Assembly (NCBI RefSeq): GCF_003598715.1 | Contig: NZ_QZFU01000010.1 | Coordinates: 62,001-126,000 of the forward strand | Direction of reading: 5' to 3' | DNA: 64,000 nt | Source of the DNA: Nocardia panacis | GTDB lineage: Bacteria > Actinomycetota > Actinomycetes > Mycobacteriales > Mycobacteriaceae | Shown: piece by piece, positions 16,541 through 24,177 of the stretch | How the letters are laid out: the number at the start of each line of letters is the position of its first letter | Position numbering within the stretch: position 1 is the first letter of the stretch | Program-made: the position numbers and the translations under genes | Notes under the pieces: generated by a model | Told to the model about the DNA's origin: nothing | Seen by the model: the letters and a program-made list of their open reading frames with translations, nothing else | Databases searched by the model: none

Positions 16541-16975
16541 TCACTGGGGTAGCGGGGCATCGTCGCGCGCGACGGTCCGCCGGGCCACCCGCCAACCGTC
16601 CGGGGTGTGGCGCACCGTGTCGGACAGGGTGGTGAAGCGCAGTAGGGCGCTCGGGCCGGCGACCTTCGTGGCGATGATCTGCAAGTAGGCCGCGACGGTC
16701 AGCGTGCGCGCGTCGACGCGCTCGATATGCAGGTTGGTGATCACGTGCCGGTGCCGCTCCGCCTTGGCGAAGGCGCTCGCGGCGAAGTCGCGCGCGAACT
16801 GCGTGAGCGCCTCGGTGCCGACGACCGGGTTCGGGTAGCTGGGTGAGTCGAAGACCCCGTCGGGGGTGAAGGTCTCGGCCCATTCGCGCGCCGCGCCGGA
16901 GTCGATCAGATGGCTCTGCCTGCCGTAGAGCTGCTGGATGGCCGCGATCGTCTCGGGCTGTGGATGGGAAGTCAT
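16541..16975 (-). CDS. NTF2-like (SnoaL-type) protein, first gene of the operon
   Basis: A 144-residue NTF2-fold protein: ETIAAIQQLYGRQSHLIDSGAAREWAETFTPDGVFDSP, then RHRHVITNLHIERVD and a terminal DGWRVARRTVARDD. The His and Asp positions resemble small hydratase/isomerase members such as scytalone-dehydratase-like proteins, but no function can be fixed. The ATG at 16975 is preferred over one five codons earlier. It heads the operon running to 11543 and faces an IclR gene across a 113-base promoter region carrying a perfect palindrome. Confidence 0.75.
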   Translation of the reverse strand: MTSHPQPETIAAIQQLYGRQSHLIDSGAAREWAETFTPDGVFDSPSYPNPVVGTEALTQFARDFAASAFAKAERHRHVITNLHIERVDARTLTVAAYLQIIATKVAGPSALLRFTTLSDTVRHTPDGWRVARRTVARDDAPLPQ

Positions 16976-17012
16976 GGAAGCAAACCTCAAAGCTGGGCAA
17001 ACCAGCGGAAGT

Positions 17013-17027
17013 GTGCGATAATCGCAC
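17013..17027. promoter_or_regulatory. IclR-type operator, perfect palindrome
   Basis: GTGCGATAATCGCAC has 7-base perfect arms around a central A and lies between divergent genes (NTF2-like at 16975 and IclR at 17089). It closely matches the known PcaU/PcaR operator core GTTCGATAATCGCAC. The identical 15-mer recurs at 21187-21201 before the second IclR gene. Confidence 0.75.
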
Positions 17028-17088
17028 GCATTGTCCGATACATGAACACCATAGGTGGCTCAGGTCACAAGGTCAAGGAGGGGATTCG

Positions 17089-17811
17089 GTGGCGAAGCTA
17101 CAGCCACGCGAACAATCGGCAAACGACAGCGGCGCGATCGGCCCCGACCTGTCGAAAACACTGCACAACGGCCTGCAGATCCTGGAGTTGTTGGCACGCC
17201 GACCGCAGGGACTCTCGGTCACCGAGATCGCCGATCAGGTCGGCGTCCACCGCACAGTAGCGCACCGGCTCATTCGCACCCTGGAGTCGCACCGACTGTG
17301 CCGCCGCGACGACTTCAAGCGGGTGCTGCCCGGATTCGGCCTGGTCCGGTTGGCCGAACCGGTGGAACAGGATCTGCGCACACTGGCGCGCCCCGTCCTG
17401 GAGGAGCTGGCCGACGGCACCCAGGCCACCGCCCACCTGGTGGTGCGCGAGAGCGCGGCGGAGGTCCGCTCGCTCATGGTGGTCGAACCGCGCCGCGCGC
17501 CCATGCACATCGGCTTCCAGGTCGGCCGGGTGGACCCGATCGACCGGGGCTCGGCCGGACTCGCCATCCTCGCCGCACTCCCCCAGCAACCGGGCGAGCG
17601 CGCCGAAATCGCCGCGGCACGGCGACGCGGCTACGCGGTCTCACACGGCGAGCTCGTGCCCCCGGTGGTCGGCATCTCCGCCGCCGTCGCGGGACGGCAC
17701 GGGGATGTGCTCGCCGCACTGGGTGTTTCCGTCTTCGACGGTGGGCGTGAAGCGGAACTCGGTGTCGCCGTGCAGGATGCCGCACGGCGACTGGCCACGC
17801 TGCTGCGCTGA
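17089..17811 (+). CDS. IclR-family regulator of the divergent catabolic operon
   Basis: A 240-residue IclR protein. The winged helix is at about 22-85 (LHNGLQILELLARRPQGLSVTEIADQVGVHRTVAHRLIRTLE) and the effector domain follows, with GSAGLAILAALP and GYAVSHGELVPPVVGISAAV. The GTG at 17089 is selected because AAGGAGGGG lies just upstream. It probably controls the NTF2-SDR-SDR-flavoprotein-MHS operon through the palindrome at 17013. It resembles the IclR protein at 21281 in both sequence and operator, suggesting duplication. Its inducer is unknown. Confidence 0.85.
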   Translation: MAKLQPREQSANDSGAIGPDLSKTLHNGLQILELLARRPQGLSVTEIADQVGVHRTVAHRLIRTLESHRLCRRDDFKRVLPGFGLVRLAEPVEQDLRTLARPVLEELADGTQATAHLVVRESAAEVRSLMVVEPRRAPMHIGFQVGRVDPIDRGSAGLAILAALPQQPGERAEIAAARRRGYAVSHGELVPPVVGISAAVAGRHGDVLAALGVSVFDGGREAELGVAVQDAARRLATLLR

Positions 17812-17840
17812 GGCCGCAACTCCCACGCACAACGCGGTGC

Positions 17841-17867
17841 CTGCCGTGCGGTGATTGCGCACGGCAG
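17841..17867. terminator. Bidirectional hairpin between convergent iclR and fahA
   Basis: CTGCCGTGCG (17841-17850) pairs with CGCACGGCAG (17858-17867) around a 7-base loop, filling the gap between the converging ends of the IclR gene and fahA. No T-tract is present. It would serve both strands. Confidence 0.65.
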
Positions 17868-17871
17868 ATCG

Positions 17872-19050
17872 CTAGAACTCCGGAGCGGGCCGGATTTCCC
17901 CTGTCACCTCGCCGAAGGAGATGCGTTCACCATTCGGACCGGGCGCCCAGCCGTCGATGGTGACCGTATCGCCATCTTGGAGGAAGGTCCGCCGCGTGCC
18001 ATCGGGGAGGGTGAGCGGTTCGGTTCCGTTCCAGGTCATTTCGATGAAGGAGCCGCGCTGGTCGGGGGCGGCGCCGGAGATGGTGCCCGAGGCGTAGAAA
18101 TCGCCGGTGCGCACGGTGGCCCCGTTCACCGTGGTGTGGGCCAGCATTTGCGCCGGGGACCAATACATCTCGGCATAGGGCGGATGGGAGACGGTATGGC
18201 CGTTGAGGTGCACCGTCAAGGTCAGGTCGAGGCCCCAGGGTTCGGCGCCGCGCAGGTAGGGCAGGGGGCGCGGCTCCTGCGGCGGGGTCGGCACCCGCGC
18301 CTCGGTCAGCGCTTCCAGCGGCACGATCCAGGGTGAGATGGAGGTGGCGAAGGATTTACCGAGGAAGGGTCCGAGCGGGACGTACTCCCACGCCTGGATA
18401 TCGCGGGCCGACCAGTCGTTGACCAGACAGACACCGAAGACATGTTCGGCGAAATCGTCGGAGCCGATGCGGGTTCCCGGCGTGCCGACGACGAATCCCA
18501 CCTCGGCCTCGATATCGAGCCGGACCGACGGACCGAAGACCGGTTCGGCATCGGTGGGCGCTTTGCGCTGACCGAGGGGTCGGGTGACGGGCGTTCCGGA
18601 GACGACGATGGTGCCCGCCCGGCCGTGGTAGCCCACCGGCAGATGCTTCCAATTCGGCAGCAGCGCCGCCGAATCCGGTCGGAACATCCGGCCCAGGTTG
18701 GTGGCGTGCGCCTCGCTGGCATAGAAGTCGACATAGTCGCCGACCGCGATGGGCAGCAGTAGCGTCACCTCGCCGACCGGATACAGCAGCGTGTGATCCG
18801 CGCGCGTCGCATCGGTGAGCAGTTCGACAATGCGCGCCCTGGTCTCGCGCCAGAAGTCGCGCCCGCGCGCCATGAAGTCGTTCAGCGTCGGCCGGGCGAA
18901 TACCGTATCGCCCAGTGCCGCGGCGAGATCCAATACCTCGTCGCCGATGCGCACACCCACCCGCGCCGCACCACCTGCGGGCGCGAAGACGCCGTAGGGC
19001 AGGTTGGCCGGGCCGAATCCGGAGCCCTCCGCAACATTTGCCCAGGTCAC
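17872..19050 (-). CDS. fahA: Fumarylacetoacetase
   Basis: A 392-residue cytoplasmic hydrolase that splits fumarylacetoacetate into fumarate and acetoacetate at the end of homogentisate breakdown. It starts MTWANVAEGSGFGPANLPYGVF, the family opening. The metal/active-site set is complete: DFYASEAHATNLGRMFR, the acidic pair in IEAEVGFVVG, DWSARDIQAWEY and the lysine in GPFLGKSFATSISPW. The GTG at 19050 overlaps the upstream gene's stop (GTGA). It is the last gene of the hmgA operon. Confidence 0.93.
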   Translation of the reverse strand: MTWANVAEGSGFGPANLPYGVFAPAGGAARVGVRIGDEVLDLAAALGDTVFARPTLNDFMARGRDFWRETRARIVELLTDATRADHTLLYPVGEVTLLLPIAVGDYVDFYASEAHATNLGRMFRPDSAALLPNWKHLPVGYHGRAGTIVVSGTPVTRPLGQRKAPTDAEPVFGPSVRLDIEAEVGFVVGTPGTRIGSDDFAEHVFGVCLVNDWSARDIQAWEYVPLGPFLGKSFATSISPWIVPLEALTEARVPTPPQEPRPLPYLRGAEPWGLDLTLTVHLNGHTVSHPPYAEMYWSPAQMLAHTTVNGATVRTGDFYASGTISGAAPDQRGSFIEMTWNGTEPLTLPDGTRRTFLQDGDTVTIDGWAPGPNGERISFGEVTGEIRPAPEF

Positions 19051-19874
19051 TGTGAAATCCCTTCCTCGAGTAGGCCCAGCGCCGCCGCCTCCGCGGCCGG
19101 GGTGTGCGTACTGCACGAACCGTAGCTGGTGAACAAGCGACGCGTGGCCGCGATGGCGGCCGGATCCAGTGCGGCACGGCTGATCAGCGCGGCGCCGTCG
19201 GCCAGTGCCAATACCGCGGCGACGTCCGCGACCGGCTCCCCTTGCGCTGCGGCGGCCGAGGCCAGCAGCAGGTTCAGGTAGCCGTGGTGGGTGAATCCCG
19301 TTGCCGCGTCGGTATATCGCACGGCGTGATGCAGGCCCGCCGTCGCCTTGACCGCAACGCCCGCGCGAGCCGCCGCGACCAGCGCCTCGGCCAGTTCGCC
19401 GACCGTGGGGAACAATTCGGCGCGAACGCCACCGCAGCGCAGCTTCAATCCCGCACCGTGCTCGACCAGCGTCGCCAGCAGGTCCGGAATATCGGCGTAT
19501 GCCGCAGGCTCGACGAAAATCGGTACACCTGCGGGCAATTGGGCGATCACCTCGGCCACCGCCTCCGAAGTCTTGGCGAGCGGGAATTCGATGACCGCCA
19601 AGGTGAGTCGCGGATCGTCCGCGACGACCGCGAGCACCGCCGCGAGACCGTCGAGCCCGGTATCGGCGATCAGACCGACCCGGATCCGGTCCGCAGCCGT
19701 CAACTCCTCCCGCAGCTCCTCGATCCTGCTTGCGGGACAAAGGAATCGGTGCGTGAGCATTGAACCCGATGCCGCGAGGTCGCCGCGATATCTGGCCACG
19801 GCCTGCGGCATGGCAAGCGCGGTCGGCGGGAACAGGCCCGCATCGTCGACCAGCGCGTCGACAAGTGCGCTCAT
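19047..19874 (-). CDS. Conserved protein of the homogentisate operon, function unknown
   Basis: A 275-residue protein between hmgA and fahA, overlapping both by 4 bases, so it is evidently part of the same pathway. I do not recognise a named family. Regularly spaced beta-alpha segments (RIRVGLIADTG, RLTLAVIEFPL, VPIFVEPAAYAD, GLKLRCGGVRAELFP, GVAVKATAGLHHAVRY, FTHHGYLNLLLA) look like a TIM-type barrel, with conserved-looking Lys/Arg and His residues near strand ends. No maleylacetoacetate isomerase is seen here, and actinomycetes lack the glutathione the classical enzyme needs, so this gene is a candidate for that step; that is inference only. Confidence 0.8.
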   Translation of the reverse strand: MSALVDALVDDAGLFPPTALAMPQAVARYRGDLAASGSMLTHRFLCPASRIEELREELTAADRIRVGLIADTGLDGLAAVLAVVADDPRLTLAVIEFPLAKTSEAVAEVIAQLPAGVPIFVEPAAYADIPDLLATLVEHGAGLKLRCGGVRAELFPTVGELAEALVAAARAGVAVKATAGLHHAVRYTDAATGFTHHGYLNLLLASAAAAQGEPVADVAAVLALADGAALISRAALDPAAIAATRRLFTSYGSCSTHTPAAEAAALGLLEEGISQ

Positions 19875-21064
19875 GCCCTGTTGTCCAACCAACTGCGCGC
19901 GTACACACCGTCGTCGGCGACCGTGCCGCCCTCGCCCAACTGCAGCGGACGGAAGGTGTCGACCATGACGGCGAGCTCGTCGAAGAACTCCTTGCCCAGA
20001 CTGCGCTCGACCGCGCCGGGTTGCGGACCGTGCGCGTGCCCACCCGGATGCAGCGAGATCGAACCCTGGGTGATGCCCGTGCCCTTGCGCGCCTCGTAAT
20101 CGCCGCCGCAGTAGAACATCACCTCGTCGGAGTCCACATTCGAGTGGTAGTACGGCACCGGCACCGACAGCGGGTGGTAGTCCACCTTGCGCGGCACGAA
20201 GTTGCAGACCACGAAGTTGTTGCCCTCGAACACCTGATGCACGGGCGGCGGCTGATGCACCCGGCCGGTGATGGGTTCGAAGTCGGAGATGTGGAAGGTG
20301 TAGGGGTAGAGGCAGCCGTCCCAACCGACCACGTCGAACGGATGCTGCGGCACCACGTACCTCGTGCCGGTGATACCGCTCGCGCCACGATGTTTGACCA
20401 GCACCTCGGCCTCGCCGGTATCGAAGACCAGCGGCTCCTGCGGACCGTGCAGGTCACGTTCGCAGTACGGGGCATGCTCGAGCAGTTGGCCGTAGCGCGA
20501 CAGGTAGCGCTTGGGCGGGGCGATATGACTGTTCGCCTCGATAATGTAGGCGCGCAACGGATTTCCGGGCTCGGGCAGCCAGCGGTGGGTGGTGGCGCGC
20601 GGCAGCAGGACATAGTCGCCGGTGCGGAAGGGCAGCACGCCGAAGACGGTTTCCACCGTGCCCGCGCCGTCTTCGATGTAGACGCATTCGTCACCGATGG
20701 CATTGCGGTACAGGGGGGAGGTCTCGCCCGCCACGACATAGGAGATGCGCACATCCTCGTTGCCGAGCACCAGCCGCCGACCCGTGACCACGTCGACGGA
20801 TTTCCACTCCTCGCCCGCGAACAGTTCGGGCAGTCGCAGGTGTCGCGGCAGGAGCGGGGCGTTCGGGGTCAGCGACAGGTCGCCCGGATCCCAGGACTGT
20901 GCCGACACGATGGCCGACGGGATGCCGCGGTGGTAGAGCAGGGAGGAGTCGCTGGAGAAACCCTCCTCACCCATCAGTTCCTCGTAGTACAGGCCGCCTT
21001 CGGCGGTGCGGAACTGGGTGTGACGCTTCGGCGGGATCTCGCCCACCCGACGGTAGTACGCCAC
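19871..21064 (-). CDS. hmgA: Homogentisate 1,2-dioxygenase
   Basis: A 397-residue cupin-type ring-cleaving dioxygenase that opens homogentisate to maleylacetoacetate in tyrosine/phenylacetate catabolism. It starts MAYYRRVGEIPPKRHTQFR. The Fe(II) ligands are visible in YYHSNVDSDEVMFYCGGD (His and Glu) and in SLHPGGHAHGPQPG (His), with DVVGWDGCLYPYTFHISDFEPITG between. The GTG at 21064 is fixed by AGGAGG six bases upstream. It is the first gene of the hmgA-unknown-fahA operon. An unusual five-unit operator array begins about 20 bases upstream of its start. Confidence 0.95.
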   Translation of the reverse strand: MAYYRRVGEIPPKRHTQFRTAEGGLYYEELMGEEGFSSDSSLLYHRGIPSAIVSAQSWDPGDLSLTPNAPLLPRHLRLPELFAGEEWKSVDVVTGRRLVLGNEDVRISYVVAGETSPLYRNAIGDECVYIEDGAGTVETVFGVLPFRTGDYVLLPRATTHRWLPEPGNPLRAYIIEANSHIAPPKRYLSRYGQLLEHAPYCERDLHGPQEPLVFDTGEAEVLVKHRGASGITGTRYVVPQHPFDVVGWDGCLYPYTFHISDFEPITGRVHQPPPVHQVFEGNNFVVCNFVPRKVDYHPLSVPVPYYHSNVDSDEVMFYCGGDYEARKGTGITQGSISLHPGGHAHGPQPGAVERSLGKEFFDELAVMVDTFRPLQLGEGGTVADDGVYARSWLDNRA

Positions 21065-21085
21065 GTCGTGCCTCCTCGTTCGAGC

Positions 21086-21210
21086 GGTGCTGGGCAATTG
21101 CCGCACCACAGGTGCTGAGTACTTGCCGCACTCAGGGGTGCCGAGTGCTTGCGCACCGGTGGTGCTGATTACTTGCCGCACCAGTGGTGCGATAATCGCA
21201 CCCTTAGTGC
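21086..21210. repeat. Five-unit array of IclR-type half-site pairs, ~25-bp period, before hmgA
   Basis: GGTGC recurs at 21086, 21111, 21137, 21161 and 21186, spaced 25, 26, 24 and 25 bases. Each unit pairs GTGC with an inverted GCAC. Units 1, 2 and 4 have the form GTGC-N12-GCAC with a shared TTGCCGCAC end; unit 3 is one base shorter; unit 5 is the compact perfect palindrome GTGCGATAATCGCAC (21187-21201). The array fills the space between the hmgA ribosome site and the divergent IclR gene. It looks like amplification of one IclR operator into a phased row of sites. Confidence 0.8.
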
Positions 21211-21280
21211 ACTATTTACACTCTCACGGTAGAGAGTGACCCGGACCACGTCAAGGCGGCCGCACACTACGCTGACCACC

Positions 21281-21973
21281 ATGGCTTTCTCCGCCGCCGC
21301 GCCGGACCGCGCCGGATCCAAAACCCTGGACAGCGGGATCCGCATCCTCGATGCGCTCGCCGCACACCCCGACGGCTTGACCACCACCGAAATCGCCGCC
21401 GCCGTCGGCGTGCACCGCACCGGCGTCTACCGGCTGCTCGGCACCCTCGCCCAGCACGGGCTCGTCGGCCAGGACGAACGCAACCGCTACCGACTCGGCC
21501 TGCGGATAGTCGAACTCGCGGGCGCGGTGCGCGCCGAATTGCAGTCCATCGCGCGCGCCCCGCTGGCCGCGCTCGCCGAAAAGACCGGGGCCACCGCCTT
21601 TGTCACGGTGCTCGACGGTATGGAGGCGGTGAATATCGCGGTGGCCGAGCCGCCGGGCGCGCAGGTGCACATCGCCTATCGGCTCGGCACCAGGCATCCA
21701 CTGGAGCAGGGGTCCTCCGGTTTGGCGATCCTGTCCGCACGGCCCGCGATGGCAGGCGAGCGCCCCGAGGTGGAACTGGCGCGCGGGCAAGGGTATTCGG
21801 TGAGCACGGGCGAATTGCAGCGCGGCGCGTGGGGTTTGGCCGCGCCGATCATCGCGCACCGGGGGTCCGCGCAGGCCTCGGTCGGGGTGGCGGCGCTCGA
21901 ACCGTTGGACGAGGCCGCGGTGGCACGGCTGGTCATCGAGACCGCGGCCGCGATCGGACGGCAACTCCCCTGA
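21281..21973 (+). CDS. hmgR: IclR-family regulator of the homogentisate operon
   Basis: A 230-residue IclR protein: helix-turn-helix at about 12-70 (LDSGIRILDALAAHPDGLTTTEIAAAVGVHRTGVYRLLGTL), effector domain with GTRHPLEQGSSGLAILSARP and GYSVSTGELQRGAWGLAAPI. It is divergent from hmgA across the operator array, hence the presumed regulator of homogentisate genes; the symbol is given by role and is tentative. The ATG at 21281 has no strong ribosome site. Its stop overlaps the start of the TetR gene (TGATG), so the two regulators are probably co-transcribed. Confidence 0.85.
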   Translation: MAFSAAAPDRAGSKTLDSGIRILDALAAHPDGLTTTEIAAAVGVHRTGVYRLLGTLAQHGLVGQDERNRYRLGLRIVELAGAVRAELQSIARAPLAALAEKTGATAFVTVLDGMEAVNIAVAEPPGAQVHIAYRLGTRHPLEQGSSGLAILSARPAMAGERPEVELARGQGYSVSTGELQRGAWGLAAPIIAHRGSAQASVGVAALEPLDEAAVARLVIETAAAIGRQLP

Positions 21974-22560
21974 TGCCCAACGAATCGGGTCGCGCTCGAG
22001 ATGCCGCCGCCACCAGGGTCGCCCTGCTGACGGCGGCGCAGGCGCTGTTCGCCGAGCGCGGCTATGAGCGAGCGACCGTACGGGAAATCGCCGCGCGGGC
22101 GGGGGTGAATCAGGCGCTGCTGTTCCGCTATTTCGGTTCCAAGGACGAACTGTTCCGCGCCGCCATCGCCGATACCGGGCGGCGGATGCTCACCGAGGGC
22201 AGCGCCGAGGGGCTGCTCGGACGGCTGCTCGCGCGGCTGCTGGCCCAGACCGACGCGGCGACCGGGGTGAGTTGGCTGCAGGCCGGGCTGCGCTCGGGCG
22301 GGCACGACGAGGGAGTCTCGCTGATCCGACGCGAACTCGGCGACGAGTATGTGCGCGCGATGGCAAGCCTCACCGCCGAACCGGACGGGGAGTTGCGGGC
22401 CGATCTGGTGCTGGCCTGGCTGCTGGGGATCGTGCTGATGCGTTCGGTGCACCAGCGCGAACCGCTGGCCGGGGCCGATCCGGCCGAGGTTGCCGCTCAT
22501 GTGCTGCGCGCGTCCGCCGCGCTGTTGCCCGGTATCGACCCGAATTTCCCACCCGCATAG
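21973..22560 (+). CDS. TetR-family regulator
   Basis: A 195-residue TetR protein with an N-terminal DNA-binding domain: RVALLTAAQALFAERGYERATVREIAARAGVNQALLFRYFGSKDELF. The C-terminal ligand domain is of the common TetR type (LRADLVLAWLLGIVLMRSVHQ). It is translationally coupled to the IclR gene upstream. A 28-base perfect dyad 45 bases downstream, in front of the P450 gene, is its likely operator, so it probably represses the P450-ferredoxin pair. Confidence 0.85.
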   Translation: MPNESGRARDAAATRVALLTAAQALFAERGYERATVREIAARAGVNQALLFRYFGSKDELFRAAIADTGRRMLTEGSAEGLLGRLLARLLAQTDAATGVSWLQAGLRSGGHDEGVSLIRRELGDEYVRAMASLTAEPDGELRADLVLAWLLGIVLMRSVHQREPLAGADPAEVAAHVLRASAALLPGIDPNFPPA

Positions 22561-22604
22561 CGATATTCATTCGTTGACGCCTCCATGTGGGCTCCCTAAC
22601 ATCG

Positions 22605-22632
22605 ATAGATGTAAGCAATCGCTTACATCTAT
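22605..22632. promoter_or_regulatory. TetR-type operator before the P450 gene
   Basis: A perfect inverted repeat with 12-base arms, ATAGATGTAAGC and GCTTACATCTAT, around AATC. It lies between the TetR gene and the P450 start at 22665. Arm length and short spacer are typical of TetR operators. Confidence 0.75.
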
Positions 22633-22664
22633 GGACGCCGTCCGGGCCGGTGAAGGAGACCCGC

Positions 22665-23861
22665 ATGACCGTGAATACCGAGGTGCGTCACTATCCCTTC
22701 GACGAGCCGGTGCGACTGGATATCCACCCGCTCTACGCCAGACTGCGCCGGGAAGAGCCGGTCTCGCGCATCCGACTGCCGCACGGCGGTGACGGATGGC
22801 TGGTCACCCGCTACGCCGATGCCAAATTCGTGCTCGCGGATCACCGCTTCAGCCGTGCGGTCACCGTGGACCGCGAGGACATTCCACGCACCACACCCCG
22901 CCCCTCCCCGTCCGATTCGCTGCTCAGCATGGACCCGCCCGAGCACAGCAGGCTGCGCAAGCTCGTCGCCAAAGCCTTCACCGCGCGGCGGATCGAACAG
23001 TTGCGTCCGCGCGCCCAGCAGATCGTCGACGAGCGACTCGACGCCATCGAGGGCCGCACCTTCGACCTGGTGCGGCAACTCGCGCTGCCGCTGCCGGTCA
23101 CCGTCATCTGTGAAATGCTCGGCGTCCCACCGCAGGATCAGCCCCGCTTCCGCGAATTCTCCGATGTGGCGCTCACCAGCACCGCCCATACCCGCGCCGA
23201 GGTGGATGCCGCGCGGGCGGGTTTGGAGACCTACCTCGGCGAACAGGTGGCCCAGCGACGTAGCGAACCCTCCGACGACCTGCTCGGCGCACTCGTCGAG
23301 GCGCGCGACAGCGACGATCGGCTCAGCGAGCAGGAGCTGGTCAATCTCGGTATCGGCATCCTCATCGCCGGACACGAGACCACCGCCAACCAGATCGCCA
23401 ACTTCACCTATCTGCTGCTCAGCGAGCGCGAGCAATGGGAGTTGCTGCGGGACAACCCGGATCTGCTTCCCGGCGCGATCGAGGAGTTGCTGCGCTATGC
23501 GCAGCTCGGCACCGGTGGATCCTTCGCCAGGGTGGCCACCGAGGATGTCGAGGTCGGCGGGGTCACGGTGCGGGCGGGTGAGTCGGTATTCGTCAACACG
23601 CAGTCCGCCAACCGGGACGAGTCCGTCTTCGAGGAGTCCGCGCGGCTCGATCTGGCGCGCGAACACAACCCGCACATGGCCTTCGGGCACGGCGCGCATC
23701 ACTGCTTGGGCGCACAGTTGGCGCGGTTGGAACTGCAGATCGCCTTCGCGACGCTGCTGCGGCGCTTTCCCACGCTGCGTCTCGCCGTTCCGTTCGAGGA
23801 GGTGCCGTGGAAACGCGGGCTGCTGGTGCGCGGACCGGAGGAGTTGCTGGTTACCTGGTGA
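22665..23861 (+). CDS. Cytochrome P450
   Basis: A 398-residue soluble bacterial class I P450. The I-helix oxygen-activation motif is AGHETT (235-240), the K-helix ExxR is Glu274-Arg277 in EELLRY, and the heme loop is FGHGAHHCLGAQLAR with Cys347 as the thiolate ligand. The overall pattern (SMDPPEHSRLRKLVAKAFT) is like the actinomycete CYP105/CYP107 groups. It would hydroxylate a hydrophobic small molecule; the substrate is unknown. GAAGGAG precedes the ATG. A ferredoxin follows 45 bases later; no reductase is adjacent. Confidence 0.92.
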   Translation: MTVNTEVRHYPFDEPVRLDIHPLYARLRREEPVSRIRLPHGGDGWLVTRYADAKFVLADHRFSRAVTVDREDIPRTTPRPSPSDSLLSMDPPEHSRLRKLVAKAFTARRIEQLRPRAQQIVDERLDAIEGRTFDLVRQLALPLPVTVICEMLGVPPQDQPRFREFSDVALTSTAHTRAEVDAARAGLETYLGEQVAQRRSEPSDDLLGALVEARDSDDRLSEQELVNLGIGILIAGHETTANQIANFTYLLLSEREQWELLRDNPDLLPGAIEELLRYAQLGTGGSFARVATEDVEVGGVTVRAGESVFVNTQSANRDESVFEESARLDLAREHNPHMAFGHGAHHCLGAQLARLELQIAFATLLRRFPTLRLAVPFEEVPWKRGLLVRGPEELLVTW

Positions 23862-23906
23862 GTGTGCGCTCGGATCCCGGTGCGCCCCTGTCGAGAGGAG
23901 CTACAG

Positions 23907-24137
23907 ATGACTGACCAACGGTGGCGCGTCGAGGTCGACCGCAACACCTGCATCGGCTCGGGTGTGTGCATCGGCACCGCGCCCGACCACTTCACCCTGG
24001 TCGACGGACATTCCAGCCCGAATGCCGAACTCGTCGACCCCGATGATTCGGTGACCGATGCCGCCGATTTCTGTCCGGTGGAGGCGATTCGGGTCCGGCT
24101 CGCGCACACCGGGGAGGTCTTGGCGCCCAAGCTGTGA
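23907..24137 (+). CDS. [3Fe-4S]-type ferredoxin
   Basis: A 76-residue ferredoxin with three cluster cysteines, Cys15 and Cys21 in CIGSGVC and Cys56 in FCPVEAI, and no fourth cysteine, as in actinomycete 3Fe-4S ferredoxins that feed P450s. It starts MTDQRWRVEVDRNTC after a GAGAGGAG ribosome site and is the natural electron donor for the P450 just upstream. Confidence 0.92.
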   Translation: MTDQRWRVEVDRNTCIGSGVCIGTAPDHFTLVDGHSSPNAELVDPDDSVTDAADFCPVEAIRVRLAHTGEVLAPKL

Positions 24138-24143
24138 GCGCGC

Positions 24144-24177
24144 GGCGTCTATCGGAGTCGCACCGCCGATAGACGCC
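24144..24177. terminator. Hairpin between convergent ferredoxin and Rv3235-like genes
   Basis: GGCGTCTATCGG (24144-24155) pairs with CCGATAGACGCC (24166-24177) around 10 bases. It starts 6 bases after the ferredoxin stop and overlaps the last codons of the opposite gene, so it could end transcription from both sides. No T-tract. Confidence 0.6.

Noticed and set aside
17872-20043. Single 723-codon minus-strand gene covering fahA and its upstream region
   Set aside because: Only the 3' part in this frame is fahA. The 5' part is out of frame with the real 19047-19874 and hmgA genes. The GTG at 19050 with a GTGA overlap is the true start.
516-21064. Many 4-8 base overlaps as possible frameshifts or sequencing errors
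   Set aside because: They are ATGA/GTGA-type junctions between complete domains, normal translational coupling in actinomycete operons.
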